In this document: positions 5,006 to 7,324 of the stretch, one piece after another
Numbering within the stretch: position 1 is the first letter of the stretch
Layout: each line of letters opens with the position of its first letter
Origin: Phycisphaerales bacterium
Lineage (GTDB): Bacteria > Planctomycetota > Phycisphaerae > Sedimentisphaerales > Anaerobacaceae
Reading direction: 5' to 3'
DNA: 7,324 bases
Assembly (NCBI GenBank): GCA_011057845.1
Contig: DSDB01000370.1
Coordinates: forward strand, 1-7,324
Translations under genes and position numbers: made by a program
The notes under the pieces: model-generated
What the model was told of the DNA's origin: nothing
Databases searched by the model: none
What the model saw: only the letters and a program-made list of their open reading frames with translations

Positions 5006-6295
5006 TTAGAACCTGGCGAAGCGGCCTATGACCGTTCCGCTGATGTCGGCCGTCAGCATCTCGTCACGGCCGACCGCCTCTTTTCTGCCCTGAGCGGCCT
5101 GGCTGGAACGGCGGGCCGCATAGTAGACGCCGAACGCATCGCCCTCGCGCAGGGCGCCCCGTTCCACGTAAATCAACGCACACTGCTTTCGCCCCGCGTG
5201 GGCACAACTCGTAACCCACCCGATGCACCGCCCGTTCGCATCGAGCACGCCGTCGTCGGGTTTGGCCGGGCGGATGCCCTTGTCGCCCGGCAGCTCCCCC
5301 CGCATCACCTGCATATCGTACTCGGCGGCATGGGCCGCCATCACCGTCTTGCCGATGAAAAACGGCTTGTCGAGCTTCACCGCCCAGCCGTAGCCCGCCT
5401 CGATGGGCGAGATGTTGTGTCTGCCCGCCAGCTCGTGCCCGTACAACGGGAATCCCGCCTCGACCCGAAGGCTGTCGCGCGAACCCAGCCCGCACGGCAC
5501 CAGCCCGACCGGCACGCCCTTGTGCAACAGCCGCCGCCACATCTCCACCGCCCGCCCGGGATGCACAAAGACCTCGAATCCTACCTGTGCCCCGGTATAA
5601 CCCGTCCGGGAGATCAGGCAATCGATGCCGCCGATCTCGCCCTCAACGAAATGGAAAGGCGCCAGCACCATGAGCCGATCGGCCAGTGCATCGTCAGCCC
5701 CGGCGGCCTTGAGCACGCTGACCGACCGCGGCCCCTGGAGGGCGAGGTTCACCCGGCAGTCTCCGAGCATGGTTACGTTCCGCATATCGCGGACGGCCGG
5801 CCGATGGTCCAGCGTCCGCTGCTCATCGTCGGGGTCGATCACGAGCTTGCCGCTGGTCAGTGCGCTGAAGTAGGCCTGTACTTTGGCATCGTTGGCGGCG
5901 TTGACAACAACCATGAAACAATCGTCGCTGCGGCAGAAGATGATGATATCGTCGATCACGAACCCGGCCGCGTCGAGTACCTGGCCATACCGGGCCCGCC
6001 CGGGCGCCAGTTTATCCACATGGTTCGTGCTGATGGCATTGAGAAACGGCCTCGCCTGCGGCCCCGTCACCTCCAGCGCCCCCATGTGCGTGCAATCGAA
6101 AAGCCCCGCGGACTCCCGCACCGCCCGATGCTCAATGCTGATGGATGAATACCACAGCGGCATCAGGTAGCCGGCGAAGGGCGCCATGTGCGAGCGGTCC
6201 GTCAGCTTCAGGTGCTCCTCAAGAAGCACGCTGCCCACGGGAGTGCGTTCACCGGCCTCAAATGTGAACCGGCCCACCGTTGTGTATGTCTGCAA
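5006..6295 (-). CDS. gcvT: Glycine cleavage system T protein (aminomethyltransferase), TTG start
   Basis: Transfers the one-carbon unit from aminomethyl-lipoyl GcvH to tetrahydrofolate, releasing ammonia. First gene of the operon. From the TTG at 6295 it has 429 residues, against about 360-375 for typical GcvT. The excess comes from an N-terminal extension of about 25 residues before LLEEHLKLTDRSHMAPFAGY and an insertion of about 20 near TSGKLVIDPDDE. Key motifs: LFDCTHMG (65-72), GQVLDAAGFVIDD with the conserved catalytic-region Asp115, VNAAN (131-135), LALQGPRS, RTGYTG (230-235) and CGLGSRDSLRVEAGFPLYG (268-286). The frame has no upstream ATG; an in-frame TGA lies just before. Two TTG codons (6301 and 6295) are possible, and a consensus AGGAGG 7 nt before 6295 decides for that one. 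The fold motifs leave little doubt about function. A close relative acting on another methyl donor is less likely given gcvH next door. Confidence 0.95.
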   Translation of the reverse strand: MQTYTTVGRFTFEAGERTPVGSVLLEEHLKLTDRSHMAPFAGYLMPLWYSSISIEHRAVRESAGLFDCTHMGALEVTGPQARPFLNAISTNHVDKLAPGRARYGQVLDAAGFVIDDIIIFCRSDDCFMVVVNAANDAKVQAYFSALTSGKLVIDPDDEQRTLDHRPAVRDMRNVTMLGDCRVNLALQGPRSVSVLKAAGADDALADRLMVLAPFHFVEGEIGGIDCLISRTGYTGAQVGFEVFVHPGRAVEMWRRLLHKGVPVGLVPCGLGSRDSLRVEAGFPLYGHELAGRHNISPIEAGYGWAVKLDKPFFIGKTVMAAHAAEYDMQVMRGELPGDKGIRPAKPDDGVLDANGRCIGWVTSCAHAGRKQCALIYVERGALREGDAFGVYYAARRSSQAAQGRKEAVGRDEMLTADISGTVIGRFARF

Positions 6296-6302
6296 CTCCA
6301 AG

Positions 6303-6308
6303 CCTCCT
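6303..6308 (-). promoter_or_regulatory. Ribosome binding site that sets the gcvT start
   Basis: A full AGGAGG on the minus strand, 7 nt before the TTG at 6295 and only 1 nt before the TTG at 6301. This favours the second TTG as initiator. Confidence 0.75.
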
Positions 6309-6331
6309 TGTCATAGCATTGCAAAGGCCTC

Positions 6332-6359
6332 ACAATACGCCAAATCCCCGCCCCGTCAA
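6332..6359 (-). promoter_or_regulatory. Candidate promoter of the gcv operon
   Basis: On the minus strand there is TTGACG (6354-6359), a 16-nt spacer and TATTGT (6332-6337). The predicted start near 6325 leaves a leader of about 30 nt, too short for a glycine riboswitch. The -35 box matches 5 of 6 and the -10 box 4 of 6. Confidence 0.5.
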
Positions 6360-6422
6360 GCGCATTCGCCATGAATTGTCCGGATACAGCCGCGAACCCT
6401 GCGTTGGCCCGCCGCGGCCCGG

Positions 6423-6451
6423 TTGACAGCCCTTCCGGATCGGCCTAAGAT
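6423..6451 (+). promoter_or_regulatory. Strong sigma-70-type promoter for the oligopeptidase gene
   Basis: A perfect TTGACA (6423-6428), an exact 17-nt spacer and TAAGAT (6446-6451, 5 of 6). The predicted start near 6458 gives a leader of about 75 nt to the ATG at 6533. It faces away from the gcv promoter, so 6296-6532 is a divergent regulatory region with no gene of its own. Confidence 0.7.
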
Positions 6452-6532
6452 ATCCTGACCGTTCCGGGTTGTCGCGTATCGGATCCAAGAAGAGGCCCGC
6501 TTTCATGGGGCAACCGCCGTCAAGGAGTCGTT

Positions 6533-7324
6533 ATGAAGCACGTTCTGCCGTTTGAAGTCGGCCTGCTGGCCGTCCTGGCCATGGCCCACTCCGCCCCGTC
6601 CAGGGAATATAAAAGCCGTTCCGACATCCCCGCCGAGGCCAAATGGAAGTTGGAGGACCTGTATCCTTCCGATGACGCCTGGACGGCCGCCAGGACCACC
6701 CTGGTCGCGCGATTCGACGAAGTCCTGGCGCATAAGGGCAAGCTTGGCGATTCCCCCGAGCAATTGTTCGCCTGCCTCACGCTCGGAAGCGACATCTCCC
6801 GCGAATTCGGCCGTCTGTTCAGTTACGCACAGATGAAATCCGACGAGGACACCCGCGTCTCGAAATACCAGGCCATGAAGCAGCAGATGCAGCAACACGC
6901 CACCGACTTCAGCAGCCTGGCCTCCTTCATCGAGCCGGAGATCATCGCCGTCAGCCCCGAACAAATCGAGAAGTTCATCGCCGCCGAGCCTGCCCTCAAA
7001 CCCTACACCATGTACCTGCGCGACCTCCAGCGCAAGAAGGCCCACCGCCTCTCCGAAAAGGAGGAGAAGATCGTCGCCGAGGCGGGCCTGATGGCGGCCG
7101 GGCCGTCATCCATCTTCTCGGTCTTCAGCAACGCCGAGATGCCTTTCCCCGAGATTGCCCTCAGCGACGGCACAAAGGCCCTGCTCAATCAGGCCGGTTA
7201 TGCCCGCCACCGCGCCTCGACCCACCGTGCCGACCGTCAGGCCGTCTTCGCGGCCTTCTGGTCCACCTACGACAAGTTCAAACAGACCTTCGGCACGCAA
7301 CTCGACGCCCAGGTCAAGACGCAC
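6533..7324 (+). CDS. pepF: Oligoendopeptidase F (M3 family metallopeptidase), N-terminal part
   Basis: 264 codons are visible; the frame is open at the right edge. Residues 36-264 match the N-terminal helical part of PepF: KWKLEDLYPSDDAW (38-51), AHKGKLGDSPEQLF, REFGRLFSYAQMKSDEDTR, EKFIAAEPALKPY, HRLSEKEEKIVAEAGLM, FSVFSNAEMPFPEI and HRADRQAVFAAFW. The zinc-binding HExxH lies farther on in this family (about 600 residues) and is out of view, so activity cannot be judged. PepF enzymes cleave short peptides, usually in the cytoplasm. Here about 20 extra residues at the front (MKHVLPFEVGLLAVLAMAHS) look like a weak signal peptide, though a Glu at position 8 interrupts the hydrophobic run. The ATG has AAGGAG 5 nt upstream, confirming this start. 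A 16-codon out-of-frame ORF (ATG at 6505) overlaps the start. The gene is transcribed away from gcv; no functional link is evident. Confidence 0.9.
   Translation, partial: MKHVLPFEVGLLAVLAMAHSAPSREYKSRSDIPAEAKWKLEDLYPSDDAWTAARTTLVARFDEVLAHKGKLGDSPEQLFACLTLGSDISREFGRLFSYAQMKSDEDTRVSKYQAMKQQMQQHATDFSSLASFIEPEIIAVSPEQIEKFIAAEPALKPYTMYLRDLQRKKAHRLSEKEEKIVAEAGLMAAGPSSIFSVFSNAEMPFPEIALSDGTKALLNQAGYARHRASTHRADRQAVFAAFWSTYDKFKQTFGTQLDAQVKTH

Noticed and set aside
4946..6148. Plus-strand ORF (400 aa) opposite gcvT and the gcvH start
   Set aside because: Antisense shadow; low-complexity Arg/His/Pro composition and no start signal.
6503..7045. Minus-strand ORF (180 aa) opposite pepF
   Set aside because: Leucine/glycine-rich antisense shadow of the clearly coding plus-strand pepF frame.

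Overview
The window looks like chromosomal DNA from a GC-rich Planctomycetota bacterium, probably Phycisphaerae-like. This rests on three things: a secreted lamin-tail-domain protein, GcvP split into two subunits, and an N-terminally extended GcvT. The assignment is an inference from gene style, not from a marker gene.

Layout from left to right. (1) 1-577, minus strand: 5' part of a secreted lamin-tail-domain protein that runs off the left edge, with a good promoter at 653-680. (2) 578-1161: a gene-poor spacer. It holds a perfect C9/G9 palindrome (690-709), a GC-rich hairpin (834-858), a doubtful small one-helix membrane ORF (892-1077, plus) and a 7-bp-period tandem repeat (1124-1156). (3) 1162-6295, minus strand: a glycine cleavage operon transcribed as gcvT, gcvH, gcvPA, an HNH-type endonuclease gene, gcvPB. 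(4) 6296-6532: a divergent promoter region. (5) 6533 to the right edge, plus strand: the N-terminal part of an M3-family oligoendopeptidase F, possibly with a signal peptide.

The gcv genes encode three of the four parts of the glycine cleavage system. GcvPA and GcvPB form the PLP-dependent P-protein that decarboxylates glycine. The aminomethyl group goes to the lipoyl-lysine of GcvH, and GcvT passes the one-carbon unit to tetrahydrofolate and releases ammonia. The fourth part, dihydrolipoyl dehydrogenase, is not in the window. All four gcv genes look intact and carry the expected catalytic residues.

The unusual feature is the HNH gene lying between the two halves of P-protein. It is lower in GC (about 54% by hand count, against 60-82% in sampled gcv lines). 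It starts 6-12 nt after the gcvPA stop and ends right after the terminal Cys-His-Asn of the HNH motif. It is bounded by a 13/14-bp imperfect direct repeat (TGTCCAT-ACTCCA and TGTCCATTACTCCA on the plus strand). Removing one repeat copy and the DNA between would restore a compact 20-nt gcvPA-gcvPB junction. This suggests insertion of a selfish or otherwise mobile nuclease gene into a core metabolic operon without breaking either neighbour. No known multi-gene defence system, CRISPR array, tRNA or glycine riboswitch was seen.
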